Source: SG8-41 sp035574195 (GTDB lineage Bacteria; Pseudomonadota; Gammaproteobacteria; Burkholderiales; SG8-41). From it: 61,606 nucleotides of DNA. The position numbers and the translations under genes were made by a program. The DNA lies in contig DATLZE010000082.1 in assembly GCA_035574195.1 (NCBI GenBank), forward strand, positions 1 through 61,606. Reading direction: 5' to 3'. Below, one piece after another: positions 34,939-42,813 of this stretch (positions within the stretch are counted from its first letter, which is position 1; the number at the start of each line of letters is the position of its first letter). A model generated the notes under the pieces. That model had not been told where the DNA came from. It ran no database searches and saw only the letters and a list, made by a program, of their open reading frames with translations.

Positions 34939-35787
34939 TCATCGTTCGATGGGAACGCCGACGAGGTTTCCCCATTCCGTCCACGAACCGTCGTAGACAC
35001 GCACCTTCCGGAAGCCGAGGAGCTGGGTCAGCGCAAAATAGAGCACGGTCGCGCGATGGCTCATGCGGCAGTAGGTGACGATCTCCGAGTCGGGCGAGGC
35101 TCCGCGCGCGGCCACGAGTTCACGCAGCTGCGACACGGGCTTGAAGGCCCTGTTGCCGTCGAGCAGCTCCTCGAAGTAAAGGTGCCTTGCGCCGGGGATG
35201 CGCCCGTAGCGCACCGCGCCCACATCCGGCCCCCCCGGTCCGCCCACGCGCTCGCCGCGGTACTCCTCCGGCGAGCGCCCGTCGAGGATCAGGACCGAGT
35301 TCGCGCGCAGCGCCGCGAGCAACTTGTCGCGCCGGATGCGCATGCGCTCCACGCGCTTGACCGGCCGGTAATGCACAGGGGCCGGAGGCGGCGGTTCTTC
35401 GGTCACGAGCGCACGGCCCTCGGCCGCCCAGCGGTGGCGCCCGCCGTCGAGCACCTTCGCCTTGCGGTGCCCGCAGTAGCGGAACGCCCACCAGGCGTAG
35501 ATGCCGAACTGCACCGGTTCGCCGTAGAACACGACCGTCGTGTCGTTGGCGATCCCGGACTCGGCGCAGCGGCGCGCGAACTCTTCCGGCTCCGGGAACT
35601 CGCGCCGGTGGGAATCCCACAGCATCTCCTTCCACTTCCAGCACGCCGCCCCCGGCACGTGGCCTGCCCGATAGGCCTGCATCTCCTCCTGCCCCAGGCC
35701 CGCGATCTCGATCAGCTTCACCTTGGGGTCGCCGCGACGCCGCTCGACCCAGGCCGGACTCACCAGCGCGCTCGATCCGCCCGCCAC
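34939..35787 (-). CDS. Two-domain thiosulfate sulfurtransferase (rhodanese)
   Basis: A 282-residue protein with two rhodanese domains (about 1-130, inactive, and 150-280). The catalytic C240 lies in TYCRMSHRA. It transfers sulfane sulfur from thiosulfate or mercaptopyruvate to an acceptor such as cyanide. It ends 90 bases before the dehydrogenase gene and begins 12 bases after the OsmC gene. If the nitrilase-like step releases cyanide, a rhodanese would detoxify it; otherwise it may serve thiol or lipoate chemistry. Both readings are inference. Confidence 0.85.
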   Translation of the reverse strand: MAGGSSALVSPAWVERRRGDPKVKLIEIAGLGQEEMQAYRAGHVPGAACWKWKEMLWDSHRREFPEPEEFARRCAESGIANDTTVVFYGEPVQFGIYAWWAFRYCGHRKAKVLDGGRHRWAAEGRALVTEEPPPPAPVHYRPVKRVERMRIRRDKLLAALRANSVLILDGRSPEEYRGERVGGPGGPDVGAVRYGRIPGARHLYFEELLDGNRAFKPVSQLRELVAARGASPDSEIVTYCRMSHRATVLYFALTQLLGFRKVRVYDGSWTEWGNLVGVPIER

Positions 35788-35799
35788 GCCGCCTCCCCT

Positions 35800-36198
35800 C
35801 TACTTGCGCGCTGCGAATCGCACGCTGATCTCGGAGCCCAGACGCACCCGGCTCACCACGCCGCCGCCGGCCGCCGCCTCCGCGATCTGCTGCGGGGCGA
35901 GCTGCAGCGCCTCGGGGTCCACGCCGAGCGTGATCACGATCCGCTCGCGCGCATCCTGCCCCGGAGCTGGCTCCCAAGCGACCTCGACCGAGAGCCCGGA
36001 GGGGCGCCTGCCGCAGGCCTCGAGAAAGCCGCGCAGCGAGCCCGCGGCGCAGGAGCCGACCGCAAGAAGCAGCAGCTCGCCCGAGCTCGGCCCGGCGTCG
36101 CCGCCGCCCTCCTCCCGCGGGCGGTCCGCCACGATTGTGTGCCCGCGCACCGTGCCGCGCAGGCGCTTTCCCTCGAGCTGCTCGATCCGCACCGGCAT
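35800..36198 (-). CDS. OsmC-family protein with one of two peroxidatic Cys
   Basis: A 132-residue OsmC/Ohr-type protein. The first Cys is in the conserved PSSGELLLLAVGSCAAGSL (Cys near residue 53). The second conserved Cys normally lies in a (C)PV segment of the C-terminal half; here that region reads AEAAAGGGVVSRV without Cys, so classical peroxidase chemistry is doubtful. I chose the ATG at 36198, with GAGG eight bases upstream, instead of the GTG at 36207. It lies between the E2 and rhodanese genes. It may bind organic hydroperoxides or a thiol compound. Confidence 0.75.
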   Translation of the reverse strand: MPVRIEQLEGKRLRGTVRGHTIVADRPREEGGGDAGPSSGELLLLAVGSCAAGSLRGFLEACGRRPSGLSVEVAWEPAPGQDARERIVITLGVDPEALQLAPQQIAEAAAGGGVVSRVRLGSEISVRFAARK

Positions 36199-36241
36199 TC
36201 CCATCACCTCTCATCCTTCGCGCTCATCACTCCCCCGTCCC

Positions 36242-37480
36242 TCACGCCTGCAGCGCCTGCACCCAGTCGCGGGTCTCGATGAGCGCCTTCACCTCGCGCA
36301 GGAAGGCCGCGGCGTAGGCGCCGTCCAGCGCGCGGTGGTCGAAGCTCTGTGCGATCATGCCCACCGGCCGGATCGCGATCGCCTCGCCTGCTTCGGTCTC
36401 GACCACGATCGGCTTCTTGCGCACGGCGTCGGTGGAGAGGATCGCCACCTGCGGGGCGTTGATGATCGGCGCGGTGAGGAGCGTGCCGAAAGCGCCGTTG
36501 TTGGTGACCGTGTAGGTGCCCTCGGTCAGGTCGTCGGGCTTGAGCCGGTTCGCCCGCGCGCGGGCCGCGAGATCGTTCGCCTCGCGCGCGATCTGGGGCA
36601 GCGACTTGAGCGGCACGTCCTTCAGCACCGGCACGACGAGCCCCTCGAAACCGAGGTCCACCGCGATGCCGAGGTTGATGCGCCGGTGCACCACCAGGCG
36701 ATCGCCCGCGAAGGTGGCGTTGAGGCGCGGAAACTTGCCGAGCGCGATCGAGACGGCGCGCAGGATGAAAGGCAGGTAGGTGAGCGAGAATCCTTCGCGG
36801 CGCTTCCACTGCTCGCCCGCCGCCCGGCGCGCCTGCTCGACGCGGCAGAAATCCACTTCGACCGCCTGCAGCACGTGCGGCACCGTCGTCCAGGCCTTCG
36901 CCATGTGCTCGGCGGTGCGCCGGCGCACGCTGTTCAGCGCAACGGTTTCCGCCGCCTCCCCTGCGGCGGCCGCCGGCGGGAGCCCGCCGGGCGCCGCAGT
37001 GGCGGGCCGGGCCGCGCCGCGCTGCGCGAGGTACGCGAGCACGTCCTCGCGCGTGATGCGCCCGTCGCGCCCGGTGCCGCGGATCGCGCGCGCCTCGAGC
37101 CCGTGCTCGGCGAGCAGCCGGCGCACCACCGGGGAGAGCCGCTCCCCCGCCTCCGGGCCCCGGTGTTGCCGGGGCGGCGCCTGCGGGAGCCGTGCCGCCG
37201 CCGGGGACGCGGCCGCAGGAGCGGCTGGCGCTTGCCCCTGCACCGCCTGCGTTTCGCGGATGACCGCGAGCCGGGTCCCGACCTTGGCGGTCGTGCCTTC
37301 CGCGACCAGGATCTCGGCAAGGACTCCGGAAACGGGCGCCGGGATCTCGGTGCTCACCTTGTCGGTCTCGACATCGAACAGCGCCTCGTCGGCCTTGACC
37401 GTGTCGCCGACCTTCTTGTACCAGCGGGTGACCGTGCCCTCGGCGACCGTCTCGCCGAGCTGCGGCATCACTACGTCCAT
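36242..37480 (-). CDS. Dihydrolipoamide acyltransferase (E2) of a 2-oxoacid dehydrogenase complex
   Basis: A 412-residue E2. Domains: lipoyl (1-75; lipoyl K41 in DVETDKVSTE), Ala/Pro linker, peripheral subunit-binding domain (about 110-150, SPVVRRLLAEHGLEARAI), and catalytic CAT domain with FDHRALDG (H382, D386). It accepts an acyl group from E1 and transfers it to CoA. The E1 genes lie upstream at 39298-41285, separated by an amidohydrolase gene. No E3 (dihydrolipoamide dehydrogenase) is present, so the housekeeping E3 is probably shared. It resembles acetoin/branched-chain type E2 with a single lipoyl domain. Confidence 0.92.
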   Translation of the reverse strand: MDVVMPQLGETVAEGTVTRWYKKVGDTVKADEALFDVETDKVSTEIPAPVSGVLAEILVAEGTTAKVGTRLAVIRETQAVQGQAPAAPAAASPAAARLPQAPPRQHRGPEAGERLSPVVRRLLAEHGLEARAIRGTGRDGRITREDVLAYLAQRGAARPATAAPGGLPPAAAAGEAAETVALNSVRRRTAEHMAKAWTTVPHVLQAVEVDFCRVEQARRAAGEQWKRREGFSLTYLPFILRAVSIALGKFPRLNATFAGDRLVVHRRINLGIAVDLGFEGLVVPVLKDVPLKSLPQIAREANDLAARARANRLKPDDLTEGTYTVTNNGAFGTLLTAPIINAPQVAILSTDAVRKKPIVVETEAGEAIAIRPVGMIAQSFDHRALDGAYAAAFLREVKALIETRDWVQALQA

Positions 37481-37551
37481 CGGTAGGGTTGCCCTATTTC
37501 AGTGTCCCACGACCACGGCCTTCGCGCATCTCGCGTCTCGCGTTTCGCGCC

Positions 37552-39273
37552 CTACTTCCTCTCGTAGACGATCTTGCCGCCCACCATCGTCATCAGGGGC
37601 TTGATGTCCTTGATCTCGTCCTCCGGGATCGCGAAGTAGTCGCGGTCGAGCACCACGAGGTCCGCATACTTGCCCCTCTGGATCGAGCCCAGGTTCGATT
37701 CCTGGAAGATGATGTAGGCGTTGTTGCGCGTGTGCGCGATCAGCGCTTCCTCGCGCGTGATCGTCTGGCGATTGACCTTGTGGCCGCCCACCATCTTGCC
37801 GGTGACCGCGAACCACAGGTTGTAGAAGGGATTGGAGGTGGTGACGGCGGTCGCGTCCGATCCCAGCCCCCACATGATCCCGCTGTCCTGCACCAGCCGC
37901 ATCGGCGGCATGTCCCAGGCGCGCTCGCCGTGCACCCGGTGCATGAGCACGCCCTGGATCAGGGGCCGGGTGTGAATCTGCGCGTTCATGCCGAGCCGCT
38001 TCATGCGCTCGATGTGCGAGGCGTTGATCTGGTCGAGGTGCGAGAACGACCAGCGCAGCCCCTTGATCGGGTGCTCGCGGTTCACCGCCTCGAACTCGTC
38101 GAGGAAGGCGTGGATCATGTTGTCGTGCTCGACGTGCGCGTTGAGATAGATGCCGCGCTCGGCGAGCGCCGCGGCGATGCGCCGCACCTGCTGCATGTCC
38201 TCGGGCTTCACCGTCCAGGTCTTGCTCAGCAGCGCCGTATTGGCCGGGCCGTAGACCGTCTCGCCGTAGCCCACGTGGTTGAAATAATCCGTGCCCTGGA
38301 AGGGTTTCAGTTGCCGGATCTCTGCCACCACCTTGTCCACGTGCTGCGGCATCGTCGGCTGGCGGATCGTGAGCCAGAAGGCGCGGATGTTGAGCTCGCC
38401 GCGGTCGGCGAGCTCGCGGTACGGCCCGTAGTGCGCGTCGCTCATGCCGCGCCCGCCCGCGTCCATCCATGCGGTCATGCCGACCGAGTTGAGGTAGGCG
38501 ACGACATCGCGCGCGTTCTTGAGCCATTGCTGCTTCTCGGCGAGCGGCACCTTGGCCGCGACGAACGCGACGCCGCCCGCGCCGCGCACCACTCCGGTGG
38601 GCTTGCCGTTCTTGTCTTTCTCGATCGTGCCGCCGCGCGGATCGGGCGTGTTCTCGTCAATGCCGGCCGCCTTGAGCCCGGCAGTGTTGAGATAGGTGTG
38701 GCGGTAGACCGCCTGCAGCGCGACCGGGTTGTTCGGGGCGATACGGTCGAGCTCCTCCAGCGGGAAGCCGCGCGGGTCGTCTGTGAACTGCTCCTCGGAC
38801 CAGCCGCCGAGCGCGACGATCCACTCGCCGGGGCGCGCAACGCGCGCGCGGTCGGCGATCATCCGCAGCACCTGCGATCGCGAGGTGACACCGTCGAGCC
38901 GCATCTCGTAGTGCCACTTCTCGGCCACCCGGATGAAGTGGGCGTGATTGTCGATGAGCCCCGGGATGACCATGCGGCCGCCGAGATCGATCACTTTCGT
39001 GCCCGGGCCCGCGAGGCGGCGGATGTCGTCGTTGCCGCCCACGTCCAGGATGCGGCTGCCCTTGATCGCGACGGCTTGCGCGATGCTGAAATAGTCGTCC
39101 ACCGTCACGATCCTGCCGTTGACGAGGATCGTATCGGCAGGGCCGGCGGCGGCGGGCACCGCCGGGCGGCTCGCCCCGCGGCGGGCGTCGGTCTGAGCGC
39201 ATCCCGCCGCCGCGAGCGCGGCGGCCGCGACGGCGGCGAGCCAGGCCATCCGAAAAGAATTCCCGAAATTCAT
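37552..39273 (-). CDS. YtcJ-like amidohydrolase, predicted lipoprotein
   Basis: A 573-residue metal-dependent hydrolase. The N-terminus (MNFGNSFRMAWLAAVAAAAL then AAAGC) has a lipobox-like site, which would place the enzyme in the periplasm anchored to a membrane. Metal ligands of the fold are visible in DNHAHFI (HxH), a downstream His pair (NAHVEHDN, SFSHLDQI) and GLGSDAT (Asp). HDPRGG-type and YAPRA features of cytosine-deaminase-like enzymes are absent; the TPxPRGGTIEKDKNG segment is typical of the YtcJ/DUF6 group. It lies between E1 beta (24 bases) and E2 (71 bases), and probably hydrolyses a ring amide or urethane. Confidence 0.85.
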   Translation of the reverse strand: MNFGNSFRMAWLAAVAAAALAAAGCAQTDARRGASRPAVPAAAGPADTILVNGRIVTVDDYFSIAQAVAIKGSRILDVGGNDDIRRLAGPGTKVIDLGGRMVIPGLIDNHAHFIRVAEKWHYEMRLDGVTSRSQVLRMIADRARVARPGEWIVALGGWSEEQFTDDPRGFPLEELDRIAPNNPVALQAVYRHTYLNTAGLKAAGIDENTPDPRGGTIEKDKNGKPTGVVRGAGGVAFVAAKVPLAEKQQWLKNARDVVAYLNSVGMTAWMDAGGRGMSDAHYGPYRELADRGELNIRAFWLTIRQPTMPQHVDKVVAEIRQLKPFQGTDYFNHVGYGETVYGPANTALLSKTWTVKPEDMQQVRRIAAALAERGIYLNAHVEHDNMIHAFLDEFEAVNREHPIKGLRWSFSHLDQINASHIERMKRLGMNAQIHTRPLIQGVLMHRVHGERAWDMPPMRLVQDSGIMWGLGSDATAVTTSNPFYNLWFAVTGKMVGGHKVNRQTITREEALIAHTRNNAYIIFQESNLGSIQRGKYADLVVLDRDYFAIPEDEIKDIKPLMTMVGGKIVYERK

Positions 39274-39297
39274 CGTTCCCTCCTTCAGAGCTGGTTC

Positions 39298-40275
39298 TCA
39301 GTCCATGCTTTCGCGAATCGTCCGCACGATCCGTTCCACCGACGGAATCGTGTTGTCCTCGAGCCGGTCGGCGGCAGGCAGCGGCACGTGCGGCGTGGTG
39401 ATCCGCACGATCGGCCCGTCGAGGTCCCAGAAGCACTCCTCGGCGGCGATCGAGGCGATCTCCGCGCCCCAGCCGCACAGCCGCGGGTTCTCCTCCACGG
39501 TCACGAGCCGGCCGGTGTTCGCGACCTCGGCGAGGATGGTGCGGGTGTCGAGCGGCACCAGCGAGCGCACGTCGACGACGGTGCACGCGATGCCGTGCTC
39601 CCGCTCCAGAATCTCGGCCGCCTCGAGCGCGCGATGCACCATCAGGGCGAGCGCGACGATGGTGCAGTCCTTGCCTTGCCTGAGCACTTTTGCGCGCCCG
39701 AGCTCCTCCACGTGCTCGCCGTCCGGCACCTCGCCCTTCATCGAATAGAGCGATTTCTGCTCGAACACGATGACCGGGTCCGGATCGCGCACCGCGGCAG
39801 CGATCAGCCCCTTGACGTCCGCCGGAGTGGCGGGCGCCACGACCTTGAGCCCGGGCACCGCCATCGCCCAGTTCTCGACTGCCTGCGAATGCTGGGCGCC
39901 GAAGCGCGAGCCCGCGCCGTTCGCGGTGCGGATCACCAGGGGGAGCGAGATCTGGCCGTTCGTCATGTAGCGCGCCTTGGCGATCTCGTTCGCCACCATG
40001 TCCCAGCACACCGCGAGGAAGTCCGAGAACATGATCTCGGCGATCGGCCGCAGTCCCGTCATCGCCGCGCCCATCGCCGCGCCCACGATCGCCTGCTCCG
40101 AGATCGGGCAGTCGCGCACGCGCTTCGGCCCGAAGCGCTCGAGCAGCCCCACGGTCGCCTTGAACACGCCGCCGGCGGCCGCGACGTCCTCGCCTAGGAA
40201 CACCACCCGTTCGTCGCGCTCCATCTCCTGCGCGATGCCGGCGGCGACCGCGTCGCGATAGGTCAGTTCCGCCAT
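39298..40275 (-). CDS. 2-oxoacid dehydrogenase E1 component, beta subunit
   Basis: A 325-residue transketolase-like protein, the second subunit of a thiamine-dependent E1. EDVAAAGGVFKATVGL near residue 30, CPISEQAIVGAAMGAAMTG and the C-terminal TPHVPLPAADRLED are family landmarks. With E1 alpha it decarboxylates a 2-oxoacid and acylates the lipoyl group of E2. It overlaps E1 alpha by 13 bases, so they are coupled, and ends 24 bases before the amidohydrolase gene. Sequence style matches acetoin or pyruvate dehydrogenase E1 of the alpha2beta2 type rather than the homodimeric AceE. Confidence 0.93.
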   Translation of the reverse strand: MAELTYRDAVAAGIAQEMERDERVVFLGEDVAAAGGVFKATVGLLERFGPKRVRDCPISEQAIVGAAMGAAMTGLRPIAEIMFSDFLAVCWDMVANEIAKARYMTNGQISLPLVIRTANGAGSRFGAQHSQAVENWAMAVPGLKVVAPATPADVKGLIAAAVRDPDPVIVFEQKSLYSMKGEVPDGEHVEELGRAKVLRQGKDCTIVALALMVHRALEAAEILEREHGIACTVVDVRSLVPLDTRTILAEVANTGRLVTVEENPRLCGWGAEIASIAAEECFWDLDGPIVRITTPHVPLPAADRLEDNTIPSVERIVRTIRESMD

Positions 40276-41285
40276 GCCGAGCCTCCATCCGCCCACACGT
40301 CGCGCTCGATCAGATCGAGCGGGGGCGGGGGCGAAGCCTTGGCGATCGCCGTCGCCTCGTCCACCTTGCGCTGCGCCTCGGCCTCGATCTCGCGAAGCGT
40401 CTGCTCGGCGATGCCGAGCTTCGCGAGCCGCTCGCGGTAGAGCTTGACCGGGTCGCGTTCGAGCCAGCGCTCGAGCTCGCCCGCAGGACGGTACTTCGCG
40501 GGATCGGCGCGCGAGTGGCCGCTGTGCCGGTAGGTCTTGGCCTCGATCAGCGCGGGGCCTCCGCCCGAGCGCGCGCGCTCCAGGTAGTGCACGGCCGCGC
40601 GGTACATCTCGTCCGCGTCGTTGCCGTCCACGATCACGGATTCGAGCCCGTAGGCCGAGGCGCGGTCGGCGGCCGGATGCGCGACCGCGGTCACCGAGGC
40701 GATCGGCGTGTATTCCATGTAGAGGTTGTTCTCGCAGACATAGACCACGGGCAGCTTCCATACCGCGGCGAAGTTGAGCGCCTCGTGGAAGGCCCCGATG
40801 TTGGTGGTGCCGTCGCCGAAGAAGCACACCGCGACCTGGCCGCTCCCACGGTACTGGGCGCTCCACGCCGCGCCGGCCGCGATCGGCAAATGCGCGCCGA
40901 TGATCGCGTAGGAGCCCATCACCCCGTGCGCGACGTCGGTGAGGTGCATCGAGCCGCCCTTGCCGGCGAGCAGCCCGCACTCGCGCCCCATCAGCTCGCC
41001 CAGCACTCCCGCCATCGGGGCGCCGCGCGCGAGCGTGTGCGCGTGCCCGCGGTAAGTGCAGAAGGTGTAGTCGTCGGGGCGCATCGCCACGCCGAATGCC
41101 GCGGCAATCGCTTCCTGGCCGAGGGAGAGGTGGCTCGTGCCCTTGATGAGATTCTGCAGGAACAGGTCGTAGGCGCGCTTCTCCGCAAGCCGCAATTCCA
41201 CGAGCAGCCGGAAGAGCTCGAGCCGCGTCTCGCGCCCGATCTCGATTCCGGCTCCGTCTCTGTCGTGTTTCGCCTTCGTATCCAA
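40263..41285 (-). CDS. 2-oxoacid dehydrogenase E1 component, alpha subunit
   Basis: A 340-residue thiamine-pyrophosphate subunit. The TPP/Mg motif is CFFGDGTTN...ENN (about residues 162-192, GDG then NN about 27 residues later). CTYRGHAHTLARGAP and YRHSGHSRADP contain conserved His residues including the phosphorylation-loop region. No ATG lies near the expected start; I chose the TTG at 41285 because GGAGG is four bases upstream and the protein starts near the usual N-terminus. The open frame continues to a TTG at 41357 but with a Pro/Ser/Ala-rich extension. It is followed by E1 beta. The substrate 2-oxoacid is unknown. Confidence 0.9.
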   Translation of the reverse strand: MDTKAKHDRDGAGIEIGRETRLELFRLLVELRLAEKRAYDLFLQNLIKGTSHLSLGQEAIAAAFGVAMRPDDYTFCTYRGHAHTLARGAPMAGVLGELMGRECGLLAGKGGSMHLTDVAHGVMGSYAIIGAHLPIAAGAAWSAQYRGSGQVAVCFFGDGTTNIGAFHEALNFAAVWKLPVVYVCENNLYMEYTPIASVTAVAHPAADRASAYGLESVIVDGNDADEMYRAAVHYLERARSGGGPALIEAKTYRHSGHSRADPAKYRPAGELERWLERDPVKLYRERLAKLGIAEQTLREIEAEAQRKVDEATAIAKASPPPPLDLIERDVWADGGSAWRN

Positions 41286-41396
41286 TCTGCCTCCGACTCC
41301 GATCGCGGCGGGCGCCGAGGACGCGGGGGGCGACGGCGGAAATCTCGATCCCGCCAATTACTGGATTCTTCCGCGTCTGCTGCGGCGAGCGATTGC

Positions 41397-42755
41397 CTAA
41401 TACCTGTTGGCGATGGGCAACTCCTGCGCCGGGAACAGCGTGATCACCTTCGCGCCGTCGGGCGTCAGCACCACCTCCTCCTCGATGCGCGCGGCCGACA
41501 CGCCGTCGGTCGCCGGGCAGAAGGTCTCCACCGCGAACACCATCCCGGCCTTGAGCTCGTACGGATCCTTGAACGAGTTCACGCGCGAGATGAGCGGCCG
41601 CTCGTGCAGCCCGAGCCCCAGCCCGTGGCAGAAATTGAGCCCGAAGGCCGCCATCTCGGTCTCGAAGCCGATCTCGGTGCACTGCGGGAACGCCTTCGCC
41701 ACCTCGTCGGTCGAGACTCCCGGCTTGAGCAGCTCGATCGCGCGGTCCATCCATTCGCGCGCCTTGCGGTAGGCATCGTGCTGCGCCGGGGTCGCCGAGC
41801 CCACCGCGAAGGTGCGGTAGTAGCACGTCTTGTAGCCCACGTAGGTCTGGATGATGTCGAAATAGGCCTGGTCGCCCGGGCGAATCAGGCGATCGGTGAA
41901 GTTGTGGGGATGCGGGCTGCAGCGCTCCCCGGCGATCGCGTTGATCGCCTCCACGCAGTCCGAGCCCATCTCGTAGAGGCGCTGGGTCGCCATCGCCACG
42001 ATCTCGGACTCGCGCACGCCGGGTTTCAGCCGTTCGTAGATGTCCTGGTAGACGCCATCGCCCATCGCCGCCGCCATGTTGAGCAGCGTGATCTCGTCGT
42101 GGCTCTTGATCTCGCGCGCATCGAGCATCACCTGCTGCCCGTCGCGCACCTCGATCCCCAGCTTCTGCAGCGCGAACAGGAACGGCGGCTCGACGACGTC
42201 CACGCCGAGAGGCATCTTGGCCACTCCTTCCTGGACCAGGATGTCGTGGATCTCCTTGGCCGCCTGCTCGAACAGTCCCACCTTGGGCGAGACCGCACCG
42301 CGCAGCCCCGCGAGCCCTGCGAGACAGTGGTTCTTCGGCAGCCACGGCGCGTAGAGCCGGTGGTGGCGCGCGGCCGAGCCGAAGTCCCACACCCAGGGCT
42401 CGCCGTTGCCGGTGAGCAGGCACCAGCGCGTGAGCTTGTCGCGCGCCCACTCGCCGATCACGGTGCTCGAGATGTAGCGGATGTTGTACTGGTCGAACAC
42501 GAGCAGCGCGCCCAGCCCCGATTTCGCGAGCGCGTTGCGGGTGCGCGCGAGGCGGTAGTTGTGCAGGCGCCGGAAGTCCACCCGCTCCTCGAAGTCCACC
42601 TGCATGCGCCCCGGCGCAGCAAGCGGGCGCTCCCAGCGGTGTCCCGGGTCGGCCGGGTCGTAGAGCACGTCCGGCGCCTCCTGGGGACGGCGCTTCGGGT
42701 CAATGTCCGAAGCCTTCACGTTTTTCGGTTCGACCTGCTTGACCTTGCCTGCCAT
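41397..42755 (-). CDS. M24-fold protein, DddP-like, with one metal Asp replaced by Cys (copy 3)
   Basis: A 452-residue protein of the M24 fold with an extended N-terminal domain (about 1-190) and the pita-bread core. In GDQAYFDIIQTYVGYKTCYY, D300 is kept but the second Asp position is C311. H377 (CHGLGLGLHERP), E410 (VETF) and E425 (RIEEEVVL) are all present. The length, NIRY motif and GQQVMLDAREIK resemble DMSP lyase DddP, an M24 enzyme that is not a peptidase. It lies 39 bases before the E1 alpha gene. It may be a lyase or amidinohydrolase; DMSP itself is only one possibility. Confidence 0.82.
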   Translation of the reverse strand: MAGKVKQVEPKNVKASDIDPKRRPQEAPDVLYDPADPGHRWERPLAAPGRMQVDFEERVDFRRLHNYRLARTRNALAKSGLGALLVFDQYNIRYISSTVIGEWARDKLTRWCLLTGNGEPWVWDFGSAARHHRLYAPWLPKNHCLAGLAGLRGAVSPKVGLFEQAAKEIHDILVQEGVAKMPLGVDVVEPPFLFALQKLGIEVRDGQQVMLDAREIKSHDEITLLNMAAAMGDGVYQDIYERLKPGVRESEIVAMATQRLYEMGSDCVEAINAIAGERCSPHPHNFTDRLIRPGDQAYFDIIQTYVGYKTCYYRTFAVGSATPAQHDAYRKAREWMDRAIELLKPGVSTDEVAKAFPQCTEIGFETEMAAFGLNFCHGLGLGLHERPLISRVNSFKDPYELKAGMVFAVETFCPATDGVSAARIEEEVVLTPDGAKVITLFPAQELPIANRY

Positions 42756-42813
42756 AAGCGAGCTTCCGTAAAGCGATTCGTCGCTCGTGACTCGTTGTTC
42801 GCGGTTTCCGCCT

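Noticed and set aside
33889..36282. A 797-residue plus-strand frame
   Set aside because: Shadow of the beta-hydroxyacid dehydrogenase, rhodanese and OsmC genes; composition typical of the antisense strand of high-GC genes.
39298..42450. E1 beta as part of a 1050-residue fusion
   Set aside because: The frame is open far upstream only because of high GC. The part before 40275 lies over the E1 alpha and M24 genes in another frame and has no protein character.
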